Source: Rozella allomycis CSF55
Taxonomy: Eukaryota > Rozellomycota
DNA: 64,000 nt
Assembly (NCBI GenBank): GCA_000442015.1
Contig: KE561300.1
Span: 1 to 64,000 of the forward strand
Direction: 5' to 3'
Below are positions 13,137 to 23,102 of the stretch, one piece after another (positions within the stretch are counted from its first letter, which is position 1; every line of letters begins with the position of its first letter). A program made the translations under genes and the position numbers. A model generated the notes under the pieces. That model made no database searches. It saw nothing but the letters and a program-made list of their open reading frames with translations, and was not told the origin of the DNA.

Positions 13137-14987
13137 ATGGTACGAAAAAGTGTTATTGCTGTGTCTACGGCATTTCTTATTATGGGCGCAACAGCGCTTT
13201 TATATGTGTTCAAAAGCGATAGCAATAGTTCCAAGAATAATGGCATTTCTCCAAATGCAGAAAAAGTGACGCCTTCAATAGATTCTGTTGACGAAGCAAA
13301 CAATATTTTTCGTGTCTCGTCCAGGGAAATTATAAATCCAATCGATCAAAATCAAGAGTTCGAGGTTAGCTCAAGGGTTAACGATGAGAAATCGGAAGTT
13401 TCGAATACAGTTGTAGTTGCGGAAGAGCCTTTAAACATTGCGACATCTGAAGCTAAAGTTCACACAAAACATGAAGTATCCCCATCAAAAATGTTACCAG
13501 AAGTGAATTGCCAGAAAATGACCGAGAAAGAAGTTTTTGATGCTTTGTTCTCCCATGAGTATAAGTTTTCTTCTCAAGATTTTTCGGAGAAAGAAAAAGT
13601 AGGTGAAGGCAAGTATGGTGAGGTTTATAAAGCGACCATCCGGGGATGTACAATCGCTATGAAATGTGGATCAACTGTTGTGTCCGAGTATAATTTCTAT
13701 AAGGACGTAAAAGGCGAAGAAATAGAAGAGTTGCTTCCTCTATACGGCTCTGTCACAATGGATGATCGAACATGTGTGTTAATGAAATATGTTCCTGATG
13801 GCGATCTTTCAAAGTTTCAGTACAGTGACGACATTTTGCAAGAAACTCTGTTAGCTGCGAAGCAAATTGCGACCGGAATAAAGAAGTTACATGACAGGGG
13901 ATACATAATGATGGATTTGAAACCCCTTAACATTCTATATGACAAGACCGAAAAGAAAATATATTTAATTGATTTTGGACAAATCACGGATATATCATCT
14001 GGAAATTTATGGCATAAAGGTTCATTCTATTTTATATCTCCAGAACAATTTAATACCTTTGTTGGCAGTCGAAGCTGTTTGGACTTTGAATCTGATGTGT
14101 GGGCGTTTGGACAAACTTTACGACACATGATAAAACCTCCTAATGTGAGCATTGCATACACTGATGACAAATATAACAATATTTATGAGATACTGGAAAA
14201 TGGACCTACTCCCAATTGGAGTTCACTTCCAAAGCCATTGAACACTCTTGTTCGTGATTGTACACATGTTATCGACGTGAAAAGACCTACAATGAATCAG
14301 GTTATTGAACGTTTAGAACATATGATCAAGAATGGAAAAGATACTCCTGACACTCCTGTCATGATTTTTGAATCACTTGATAGCGCTTTGAAATCATCGA
14401 GAGAGTCTTTTACAAACAATTTCGCCTCAAAGACTAAAGATTTTAAAATCTATCATTCACAATACTTGAATTCTCTAAATATGATGACCTCGCATAAAGA
14501 ATTTATTGACTTTGAATATTTAAACATTGAAAAGTCATTAAGAATAATATTCAATAGAGAAAAGGAAATTTTTGAAAATAACGAAAATAGGGCTGGAGAA
14601 TACGGTTTCTATTCGGCAAAGCTTGGGGACCAAAATGTATTTCTATATTCCATTAAGTGTGATTCGAATATGAAAGAAATAAATGATAGCATCGAAGATA
14701 TTCAAAAAATCTCAATCATGAATGAAAGAACGCTAAAATCTTTGAAGGAAATTTATGACGATGAAGATATGAAACCTCGCCGCCAGTTCAGAGAAATTTC
14801 AAAATTGTGTAGATTTGGTGAACTCTTAAACGCAGGGAAGATTCTTGGATTTTCAATGGCGGTCTCATCAACCGAAAGAATTAGTAAATTGTTCATAGTA
14901 GTTGAAGCTAAATCACCAACCGATGATTACAAAAAACTTATGGAGAAATATGAAATTCTTAAAAAGCAGTTCGAAGATTATGATTAA
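13137..14987 (+). CDS. Signal-anchored protein kinase with atypical HRD motif
   Basis: A single exon of about 616 residues. The N-terminus is a hydrophobic stretch (VIAVSTAFLIMGATALLYVF) that should act as a signal peptide or type II anchor, followed by a Ser/Asn/Glu-rich linker. A kinase domain spans about residues 145-400: glycine loop GEGKYGEV, ATP-lysine in TIAMKCGS, catalytic loop MMDLKPLNIL, LIDFGQ (DFG), and SPEQF for APE. The usual His-Arg before the catalytic Asp is Met-Met, so it is a non-RD kinase, but Asp, Lys and Asn are kept. The C-terminal 210 residues match nothing I know. Targeting would place the kinase in the secretory lumen or outside the cell, which suggests a host-directed or surface enzyme. 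The ATG at 13137 is chosen because it begins the hydrophobic segment. Confidence 0.8.
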   Translation: MVRKSVIAVSTAFLIMGATALLYVFKSDSNSSKNNGISPNAEKVTPSIDSVDEANNIFRVSSREIINPIDQNQEFEVSSRVNDEKSEVSNTVVVAEEPLNIATSEAKVHTKHEVSPSKMLPEVNCQKMTEKEVFDALFSHEYKFSSQDFSEKEKVGEGKYGEVYKATIRGCTIAMKCGSTVVSEYNFYKDVKGEEIEELLPLYGSVTMDDRTCVLMKYVPDGDLSKFQYSDDILQETLLAAKQIATGIKKLHDRGYIMMDLKPLNILYDKTEKKIYLIDFGQITDISSGNLWHKGSFYFISPEQFNTFVGSRSCLDFESDVWAFGQTLRHMIKPPNVSIAYTDDKYNNIYEILENGPTPNWSSLPKPLNTLVRDCTHVIDVKRPTMNQVIERLEHMIKNGKDTPDTPVMIFESLDSALKSSRESFTNNFASKTKDFKIYHSQYLNSLNMMTSHKEFIDFEYLNIEKSLRIIFNREKEIFENNENRAGEYGFYSAKLGDQNVFLYSIKCDSNMKEINDSIEDIQKISIMNERTLKSLKEIYDDEDMKPRRQFREISKLCRFGELLNAGKILGFSMAVSSTERISKLFIVVEAKSPTDDYKKLMEKYEILKKQFEDYD

Positions 14988-15013
14988 TAAAATTTAAAGT
15001 CAATTATAAAGAT

Positions 15014-16615
15014 TTATTGCGGGATATCGGATTCGGTGATTTTTGGGCTTTGAGGAGATTCTTTGACCTCTTTTTGCTGTTGGTTTCTCTTTCTGTTTTT
15101 GATTTTATCTTTCAAGTTATTGTATTCTCTTTTGTACAACTCTAATTCCTTAAGGACTGATGCTAGCGCAGAGTCGTTGTCCTTTCCAATAATATATATC
15201 ATCTTTTGCATGTAGGCTTCATATTTTGCTTTGATTTCATTAATGTCTGCTTCTGCTCTTTGATTGACTTGGTTTATAATTTCGTTGCGTCCTTCTAATT
15301 CCCTCTTCAACTTTGCGGCATAGCCATTCAAGGCCTGTTTTGATTTTTCATATTTTTGATTCAATAACGATGTTTCCTTGCGTAACTTTACATTATCTTG
15401 AAGGAGACTTTCTAATTTTTCTTGAAAAGTCTGAGTTTCGGATGTTAGAGCGGATTCCGCTGAATTAAGTTTTTGGAGCATTCTTGCCACTTTAATTCCC
15501 ATATTCTAATTATATATGCTTTGCTTAATTTACCTTGTTGTCTTGGACAAGATCGTCATTTTCTTTGCGGATCGTTTCAATATCTGTTTCTAACGTTGTT
15601 TCTAGTTTATAATTATTAAATGAAAAATACTCTGATCGCGTAGCTCATTTAGTAGAGCCTCAATCATTTCCACTAGTGAGAAATAGTTATAGGGAACGGC
15701 CAATTGGGGTTTACCGATTTCTTTAAACATTCCAGAGACCGTGTTAATACAGTCTTTGTTTGTTTTGTCAAAGTCTGCTTTTAAAGCTACTAGTTTATTT
15801 TCCATATACGTAGCTTTTTCTTTATACGATCGAAGTTCAAATTGATCGTTATAAACTTTCTTTTTGAGTGCCTCTTCCTCAACTTTTAAAGCCTCTATCT
15901 GTGTTTTCAATTCATTGTTTTCATTCAAGATTGCGTTTGTTTTCTCCAAACTGTTCTCTTTGTCTACCAACAATGCTTCTTTTTCTTGCAATTCTTTTTG
16001 AAGAGATAAAATGTCATTTTCTTTTATGATTAATTGATTTTTAATGTGGCTATATTGATCTTTCAATTTAATGAAGTTTGCTTTGAAGTCATTGGCGATC
16101 GTGTTGGCAATGCTTTTCATTTGCGTTTCATGATTTAAAAGAGCGTTTTTCAAAGTTGCTTCGTTCTTAAGGAAAATTTTCACGTTTTCTTTAAGATTCT
16201 TTATTTTGGCATCTTTTTTCGTGCTTAGCTCTTCTAGATTGTTCAACCTTTCGTTGTATGATTTCTTCAGTTTGGTAAATTCGTGGGCTTGTTTTGCATT
16301 CGTTTCTGTAGTTTCTTTCAATGCTTTGTTATATTCTTCCTCTTTCAATCTGAACGATGATTTTTCTTTCTCAATTTGGTTTTCTAATTCCTTTATTTTA
16401 ACATTTAGTTTCTTTCGTTGATTTAAATTTGCTTCTGCTTCTTGAGAGAGCTCATCTAACATTGATTTAAGCTCCTTATTTTCGATAGATAATGTTTCTA
16501 TTTGTGATTGTAGTTTTTGATTTTCTATAAATATATTTCTTAGTTCGTTGATTTCAGATTCCTTCAAAGACTTCAATTCAGACTTTAATTTATTGGCTTC
16601 TAATACATTGTAAGC
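15014..16615 (-). CDS. Long coiled-coil protein, copy A, C-terminal part (cut by gap)
   Basis: C-terminal third of a long coiled-coil protein, near-identical over its whole length to the C-terminus of the copy at 17131-21995. Heptad-rich sequence runs from ANKLKSELKSLKESEINEL to the end. The last 160 residues include LNGYAAKLKRELEGRNEIIN and YMQKMIYIIGKDNDSALASV, then a basic, Gln/Lys-rich tail. Two introns of about 28 nt, near 15505-15532 and 15602-15629, sit at the same places as in the other copy. The gene is truncated upstream by the single N at 16616, where the sequence jumps to a different gene. The function is unknown: structural or golgin-like roles are possible, and no named family is recognised. 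Confidence 0.7.
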
Positions 16616-16616
16616 N
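16616..16616. other. Assembly gap (single N) joining copy A to the secreted-protein gene
   Basis: One ambiguous base separates the coiled-coil reading frame (15014-16615) from the secreted-protein frame (16617-16944), both on the minus strand. Both frames stop making sense exactly at the N. The missing sequence should contain the 3' part of the secreted gene and the 5' part of coiled-coil copy A. The single N therefore stands for a gap of unknown, probably kilobase, size. Confidence 0.85.
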
Positions 16617-16944
16617 CACCCGGCGCTGTACTTCCGGCCAATGCAATAAATGCCGCTTCGCTAACTTCAAAACCTCCAGTTGCCTGCCATGCCATTGTCA
16701 CAGTCACTGATTTGCCCTTGTAAGTCAAGGTAATTTGCTTCCCACAATCACTTTGCGGCTCTTTGCGTGACGGAGTTTCCCCAGTTCCAGGAGATCCTCC
16801 ATAGAATCCATGTTGGATGTCGCTAGACGTTTTCCCGTTGGTAACAGACAAACAGTCGCTCGCTAATTGGTAGTCGTGCCATCTTAGGTCTAGTGAAAGT
16901 ACAGAGGATAGAAGAGCAAGACTGGAAACAATTTTGTACAACAT
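16617..16944 (-). CDS. Secreted DPBB (expansin/RlpA-like) protein, 5' part only
   Basis: N-terminal 109 residues of a paralogue of the secreted protein at 25395-26324. A signal peptide (MLYKIVSSLALLSSVLSL) precedes DLRWHDYQLASDC. The domain core reads GGSPGTGETPSRKEPQSDCG, KQITLTYKGKSVTVTMAW, then GGFEVSEAAFIALAGSTAPG. The pattern CGK-strand-GK-strand followed by (L/F)(D/E)(L/V)SxAAFxALAGS resembles the double-psi beta-barrel of fungal RlpA/barwin/expansin-like proteins. It is about 70% identical by eye to its paralogue. The gene is cut off by the N at 16616. The start ATG at 16944 gives a canonical signal peptide. Confidence 0.75.
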
Positions 16945-17130
16945 TTTAAAACAACTAGGAGTAGTGTGGGTTTCTTTTTACGTCACTCATTTCTATTTAT
17001 AGCACACGGTGATATTATGATTTTTGAACAAATTAAAGATAATCATTAGCACTAAGAGCAATTTATATGTAACTTTTTAATTTAAAAGATTAAAATTTAG
17101 GTTTAATTTTAGTTTATTGATTTAGTAGGT

Positions 17131-20100
17131 TTATTGCGGGGTAAAAGGTTCGGTGATTTTTAGGCTTTGAGGAGATTCTTTGACATCTTTTTGCTGTTGG
17201 TTTCTCTTTCTATTTTTGATTTTATCTTTCAAGATATTGTACTCTCTTTTGTACAACTCTAATTCCTTAAGGACTGATGCTAGCGCAGAGTCGTTGTCCT
17301 TTCCAATAATATATATCATCTTTTGCATGTAGGCTTCATACTTTGCTTTGATTTCATTAATGTCCGCTTCTGCTCTTTGATTGACTTGGTTTATGATTTC
17401 GTTGCGTCCTTCTACTTCCCTTTTCAACTTTGCGGCATAGCCATTCAAGGCATGTTTTGATTTTTCATATTTTTGATTCAATAATGATGATTCCTTGTGT
17501 AATTTTACATTGTCTTGAAGGAGACTTTCTAATTTTTCTTGAAACGTCTGAGTTTCGGATGTTAGAGCGGATTCCGCTGAATTTAGTTTTTGGAACATTC
17601 TTGCCACTTTAATTCCCATATTCTAATTATATATGCTTTGCTTAATTTACCTTGTTGTCTTGGACAAGATCTTCATTTTCTTTGCGGATCGTTTCAATCT
17701 CTGTTTCTAACGTTGTTTCTAGTTTATAATTATTAAGGAAAATTACTTTGATCGCGTATCTCATTTAGTAAAGCGTCAATCATTTCCACCAGTGAGAAAT
17801 AGTTATAGGGAACGGCCAATTGGGGTTTACCGATTTCTTTAAACATTCCAGAGATCGTGTTAATACAATCTTTGTTTGTTTTGTCAAACTCTTCTTTTAA
17901 AACTACTAGTTTATTTTCAAAATACGTAGCTTTTTCTTTATACGATCGAAGTTCAAATTGATCGTTATAAACTTTCTTTTTGAGTGCCTCTTCCTCAACT
18001 TTTAAAGCCTCTATCTGTGTTTTCAATTCATTGTTTTCATTCAAGATTGCGTTTGTTTTCTCCAAACTGTTCTCTTTGTCTACCAACAATGCTTCTTTTT
18101 CTTGCAATTCTTTTTGAAGAGATAAAATGTCATTTTCTTTTATGATTAATTGATTTTTAATGTGGCTATATTGATCTTTCAATTTAATGAAGTTTGCTTT
18201 GAAATTATGGGATATTGTGTTGGCAATGCTTTTCATTTGAGATTCTCTATTCAAAAGAGCGTTTTTCAATATTGCTTCGTTCTTAAGAAAGCTTTTCACG
18301 TTTCCTTTAAGATTCTTTATTTTACTATCCTTTTTCAGGTTCAACTCTTCTAGATTGTTCAACCTTTCTTTCAGTTTCGTCAATTCGTGGGTTTCTTGTG
18401 ACTTTGTTTCTTTCAATTCTTTGTTATAGTATTCCTCTTTAGATCTGAATGATGGCTTTTCTTTCTCGATTTGGTTTTCTAATTCCTTTATTTTAGTATT
18501 TAGTTTCTTTCGTTGATTTAAATTCACTTCTGCTTCTTGAGAGAGCTCATCTAACATTGATTTAAGGTCCTTATTTTCGATAGATAATGTTTCTAGTTGT
18601 AATTGTAGTTTTTGATTTTCCGTAGATATATTATTGAGTTCGTTGATTTCAGATTCCTTTAAAGACTTCAATTCAGACTTTAATTTATTGGCTTCTAATA
18701 CATTGTAAGCCAGCTGTTTATTTAAGTCTTCTAACTTTAATTTATAATCTGAGATTTCATTGTTTGCATTATTGAGCCGAATTTTCAAATCCTTTGTAAT
18801 AATAGAATTAGATTCTTTTTCATTTTTAAGGTCGGATATAATTTGATTNCAACTTTAATTTATAATCTGAAATTTCTTTATTTGCGTTATTGAGTCGAAT
18901 TTTCAAATCCTTTGTGATAATAGAATTAGATTCTTTTTCATTTTTAAGGTCGGATATTATTTGATTCAATTCATTCAAATTGTCTTGATTACTCAAGTAA
19001 GTGTTCTTTGATTCTTGGATGATTCGTTGCATTTCATCATTCAATGACTTTTTACTGTCTTCAGCTCTCTTGAGCTTTTCTTGCACGTCTTCTAAGTCTG
19101 CTTTGTTGCAACTTAGTTCATTAACACGCTGGCGGAACTCGGCAACTTCTTCTTTCAACTTGCCATTTTCTTCTTTCAACAGGGCAATGGAAGATTTTAA
19201 TTTTTCCACCTGCTCTTCATTCAATTTCTTTATGTCATGTAACTGATTCTCAAATTCTGGATGTAAGATTTCCTTTTCAGATTCCGCAATCAAGAGCTTT
19301 TCATTTAGCTCCTTAATTTCAACCAATTTTAATTCATATTGATTTTCAATTTCTTTTGAATATTTCTCAACTGTATCAATCTTTTCATTTAATTCATTTA
19401 TAAGTTTGATTCTGTCATCAACATCTAATTTTAACAACAAAACCTCATTTTCCGCCTTTAACAATTCATTTGATTTTAATGCTAAATTATGTTTGCAATC
19501 GTTTATTTCATCTTGTTGTCTCTCCAATTCTACCATCTTGGTATTTAATTCATTTTCAATGGTGCTTTTAAGCTCCAACAATTCGTACATTTTTTGCATC
19601 GAGATTTCAATCTAAATATCATCAATTATAATAATATTTACCTTATTTTCATATTCTTGTTTAATTTGTTCATTTTCGGCGACCAGTTTTTCAAACCTGT
19701 CAGTAAAAGAGGCCCGCCCCTTTTCAAGTTCATGCTCAAAATAATTAATTTTATTTGTTTGCTCATTAATAATCACATTTTTTTCTATAATTTCTTTCCT
19801 AGAATTTTCAATATCTTGCTCTCTGGTAACCAGTATTTTTTCCAACTCATTTTCTCTTCCATTTAACTTCTTTATTGCATCATTATAATAAATTTCTTTA
19901 GTTTTTAGTTCATTATTTTGGATTTTCAAGGATTCTACTTCATTTATGGATTGATTATATTTTTTGTTTACATCTTTCAAATTCATGTTTAATCTTTCAT
20001 TAGCAAGATTCGCTTCATTTAATTCATCTGAAACACGAGAATATTCATGAGTAAGTTTATTATTTTTCTCGCTTAAATCTTTTATTTGATTTGAGAGAAG

Positions 20101-21995
20101 CTCTGTTTCTTTATTTGCATCAATTAATTTATTTCTAATTGATTCATTTTCATTTCTTAAATTAATATTCTCATTATCTTTGGTATCTATTAGAATATTC
20201 CTTTCTACAATTCTTTGCTCAAGATCATTAACCCTTTCCTGCAATTTTCTTGCTCTCTCTTGTTCTTCAAACAAAATAGATTCATTCTTTTCAATAAGTG
20301 ATTCTCTATTTCTTAAGTCTTCATTCATAGCGTCTAACTTTGCATTAAAGTGTTTTTCTTTTATTTCCATCTCTTCGTCTTTCTTTGCTAGTTCCATTTG
20401 ATACTTTTGTTCATTTTGCTTTCCCTTCTCTATTGATGCAGCATATTCACTCATCTTCAGCATCTTAACTTCATTCTGTGATTTGAGTTCAATTATTTCA
20501 TTTTTCATTACATTAATTTCCATATTTTTTTCAGCTAACTCAGATTCTAATTCAGAATTATGGATCTCAGTCAATTCACCTTTCTGTACTTCATCTTTTA
20601 AAGATTTCTTTAGCGATGTGATCTCTTCATTTAACTTATCAGTACTCTTCACATATTCAACAACCTGTTCTTCCAACAATTTTGCCTCTTCATTAGAATT
20701 ATTGTATCTTCCAATCATGGCATCCATATCACTCTCAAATTTCTTCTCCAGCATTTCCTTTTCCATAGATAATTCAATTATTCTTTTATTTAATAAATTT
20801 ATGTCATCATCAGCCTTTTCCTTAATACCCTTAACCTCGGTTTTCAATTTCTCAATTTCACTATTTTTCAATTCACCGTCCTTGGTCATGTTCTTGTTAG
20901 AACACTGCAGGTACTTGACCTGAGTTTCTAACTCACTATTTTTTTCCAATGACGTATTTAGAGCATCTTTGAGAACCATAACCCCTTCCTTTATATCAAT
21001 TGACTGTTGTTTTAGCGCCTTGTTATCTCTTTCAAGCGAGTCAATTTTGAATTCCAGTTTGCTGATTTCTTTTCGCTTGAAATCAGCTTCAATGGCAACA
21101 ACAATGCCAGATTCATAACTTTTGCTCCTCTTCATTGCACTGGATTCATTAGCCCACTTATTTTTGAGATTCTCGTCATTTTCATCTTTCAATTGACTCA
21201 CTTTTTGCTCCAAACTTTTCTTGCTTTCCTCCAAATGAAGGCAGACAGCCTGCAAAGATAACATTTTACGCTCCACTGCACCGAGTTTCTCCTCCAAGCT
21301 TTGCTTTTCCTTTGCATATCCAACACAAACATCTCTTTTTGCTTCAAGCGACAATCTCAAATCACGAATAACTTTCAAAACACTTTCCTCGCTCACACCC
21401 TTCTCCAAAGATTCTACCAGCGATTCATTGGAATGCAACAAAACTGCATTTTCATGTTCAAATTTCTCAATAAGGGACTTGGCAGCATGTAGATCATTTT
21501 GCAACTTCAGGTAGTCGTTATAGTTACCAGGACTAGCTTTCCTTGTGTAGTGACTGAGCATAGACATCAAATCCTTATAGTCTCCTTTTAGATCACTGTA
21601 AGCCATCCACAATGCCTGAAAATCCATCTTTCCTTCAAAACCAGATTGTATATTTTCAGCGGTATCCAAGACTTTTCCTTGTTCAGTTACCTCGACAACA
21701 ACATCCTTTGGGCTATTCTTGTACAAGCTAAGCAATGACATTGACTTTTGCAGGGTCGCTCGGCTGTTTAGTTTTCCGGTCGCCAAGTACTCTGAATCAT
21801 CTTTAAGGGCTACTTCTTTCAAGGAGCGTTGTTGCCCGCCTATAAATGCGGTGTGATTATGTTACCTTGGGTGTATGGGGAAACAGTGCTTTGAGATGAT
21901 AGAGAATCCAAACTAGATGCTCTCGACTCAATTTGAAGTGAAGACTGCTTAATTTGAGGTAAATGTGTTACGCTTTGAATCGCACTTCGAGACAT
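17131..21995 (-). CDS. Long coiled-coil protein, copy B (most complete copy)
   Basis: About 1,550 residues. The first exon (MSRSAIQSVTHLPQIKQSSL; Ser-rich) joins across a 26-nt intron into GGQQRSLKEVALKDDSEYL. A conserved non-coiled segment follows (MDFQALWMAYSDLKGDYKDL), then almost unbroken Glu/Lys/Leu/Asn heptads to the end. Further introns lie near 19615 (30 nt), 17707-17734 and 17621-17648. The single N at 18849 lies in the frame and is flanked by an imperfect 117-bp direct repeat. Collapsing the repeat restores one continuous frame. I recognise no family. Such proteins can be golgins, centrosomal or septal scaffolds, or parasite surface rods. No signal peptide or membrane helix is evident. 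Confidence 0.75.
18732..18966. repeat. 117-bp direct repeat abutting the N at 18849
   Basis: Positions 18732-18848 and 18850-18966 are the same stretch of coiled-coil coding sequence with roughly eight mismatches, placed back to back around a single N. Both encode DLKIRLNNANxEISDYKLKL on the minus strand. This is what results when two contig ends that overlap, but differ as alleles or paralogues, are butted together instead of merged. It is more likely an assembly artefact than a biological repeat. Confidence 0.85.
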
Positions 21996-22043
21996 GGTGA
22001 AATGTAAACAAATGCTGAATATTAATGTTTTGTTTTGTTCCAA

Positions 22044-22692
22044 TTTTGGGAAAATTGAGGGTATTTGTTTACAATCAGATGCTTCTAGAAGATTTAAGGA
22101 TTTGTTTAGTGTTCTGTGTTGGGCGAATGACAGGCAAATGAATGTTCATATGCTACCTTAGAGATTTGAACATGACACAGTCACACTATTCGGCCACCAC
22201 TTTACTATAAAAATCAGGTAATGTCTTTAGCCTTAGTGTATGCCATCCCTTATGAAAATGAATAGTTGAAAATAAACCATAAAAAATTAAAATCATTTCA
22301 AAATGGGAATCAAATATTTATGCCAGTCTTCTCAAAACAGAATCATTCATATTTGCAAATGGGAAACTTATCTTTAATCTGAGCCTGTGGTGTACCACAT
22401 TAGTTTCGATATTTTGCACATTGGACACTGCATGAGCGATCTTTTAAGGAAAGCCAAAGAATATACATCCATTCCTCCAGTTGATTCCATACAAAAAGGA
22501 AAAATATCAAAAGATCAAAGTTAAACATAGTTTATCAAATCAGTAATCCATTTCAATGGAATATTTTACCAACTCCATTTACCTTGACCACTGACATAAT
22601 TTTAAGTTTTTAACGATCAACTACAAAATCACATTAAGTCACAAATATTTTTTCTTGATAAAACATGTTTTCATGCATTAGGAAATTTCAGA
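22044..22692. other. Intergenic: upstream region of coiled-coil copy B and of the SNF2 fragment
   Basis: No open frame of note. The part nearest copy B (about 22020-22090) is homologous to the region upstream of copy C (about 25070-25140): both contain tgtttacaatcagatgcttc followed by tagaag, and similar TG/T-rich sequence before the shared start codon. The promoter was therefore duplicated with the gene. The remainder is AT-rich and I see nothing recognisable in it. Confidence 0.5.
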
Positions 22693-23101
22693 ATGCAGTC
22701 CAACAGCGAAGGACTCTCCACGAGTTCTCTGGAGAATGTTCGCAAGAGCATAATAGCGTTCCAGTATTTAACGACAAACACAATGAAGCCTGCAGCGAGC
22801 AAGAGTGCGGTCCCTGCCAGCCGCATAATCGAGCCCGACAAGTTGCCAAGGGGCATAGACATACTTGAGCGTGTGAAAGCATCCAAGCGAGCTGTTTCTA
22901 GCGGTATGGAGAGGCGTATGGAAGAGTTGGAGCAGCTAGCGGACAGTGTGAATGACGACGTGAAGATCCGTGCCTTGATAGAGTTGAAGGGGTTGCGGTT
23001 GGCTTCCAAGCAGCGTGAGATTAGGGATGATTTTGTGAATGGGTATAAGCGGGCGTTTAAGTTTGAGAGTGAGTTTGAGCGAGGGTGGTATCGACGCAAC
23101 A
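22693..23101 (+). CDS. SNF2/Brahma-type remodeller, N-terminal fragment (QLQ-like and HSA regions)
   Basis: 136 residues before the N at 23102. An N-terminal segment, VRKSIIAFQYLTTN, resembles the QLQ motif. GIDILERVKASKRAVSSGME, RRMEELEQLADSVNDDVKI and RALIELKGLRLASKQREIRD match the HSA region of SNF2/STH1/BRM, where the consensus is (R)IxELExLPxxLPxDLRxKAxIELKxLRLLxFQRxLR. The ATPase domain is absent because the frame ends at the gap. Codon use is clearly more GC-rich than the coiled-coil genes on either side. In the full protein this region binds actin-related proteins in SWI/SNF or RSC. The fragment is oriented opposite to its neighbours and probably belongs elsewhere in the genome. Confidence 0.65.
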
Positions 23102-23102
23102 N
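23102..23102. other. Assembly gap (single N) joining SNF2 fragment to coiled-coil copy C
   Basis: The plus-strand SNF2-like frame ends here, and the minus-strand coiled-coil frame of copy C begins immediately after, at DELNEANLANE. In copy B that sequence continues without interruption. Both genes are broken at the same base, so the N marks a join of unrelated ends or a gap of unknown length. Confidence 0.85.

Larger units (their letters stand above)
15014..18714. repeat. Direct segmental duplication inside the coiled-coil array
   Basis: 15014-16615 and 17131-18714 are two direct copies of the same roughly 1.6 kb, the C-terminal part of the coiled-coil gene on the minus strand. They match almost base for base, including both introns, with scattered substitutions and a few small indels. 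Examples are the 3' ends (...IPQ versus ...TPQ) and a shortened stretch near 18370-18420. The shared block runs up to the word cattgtaagc. There copy A meets the N at 16616, while copy B reads on. A third, more diverged copy of the 5' half lies at 23103-25045. Confidence 0.9.

Noticed and set aside
20180-20923. Plus-strand Ser/Phe/Leu-rich open frames opposite the coiled-coil genes
   Set aside because: These are the antisense of Glu/Lys/Asn codons (TTC, TCA, TTT); they look like membrane proteins only because of that bias.
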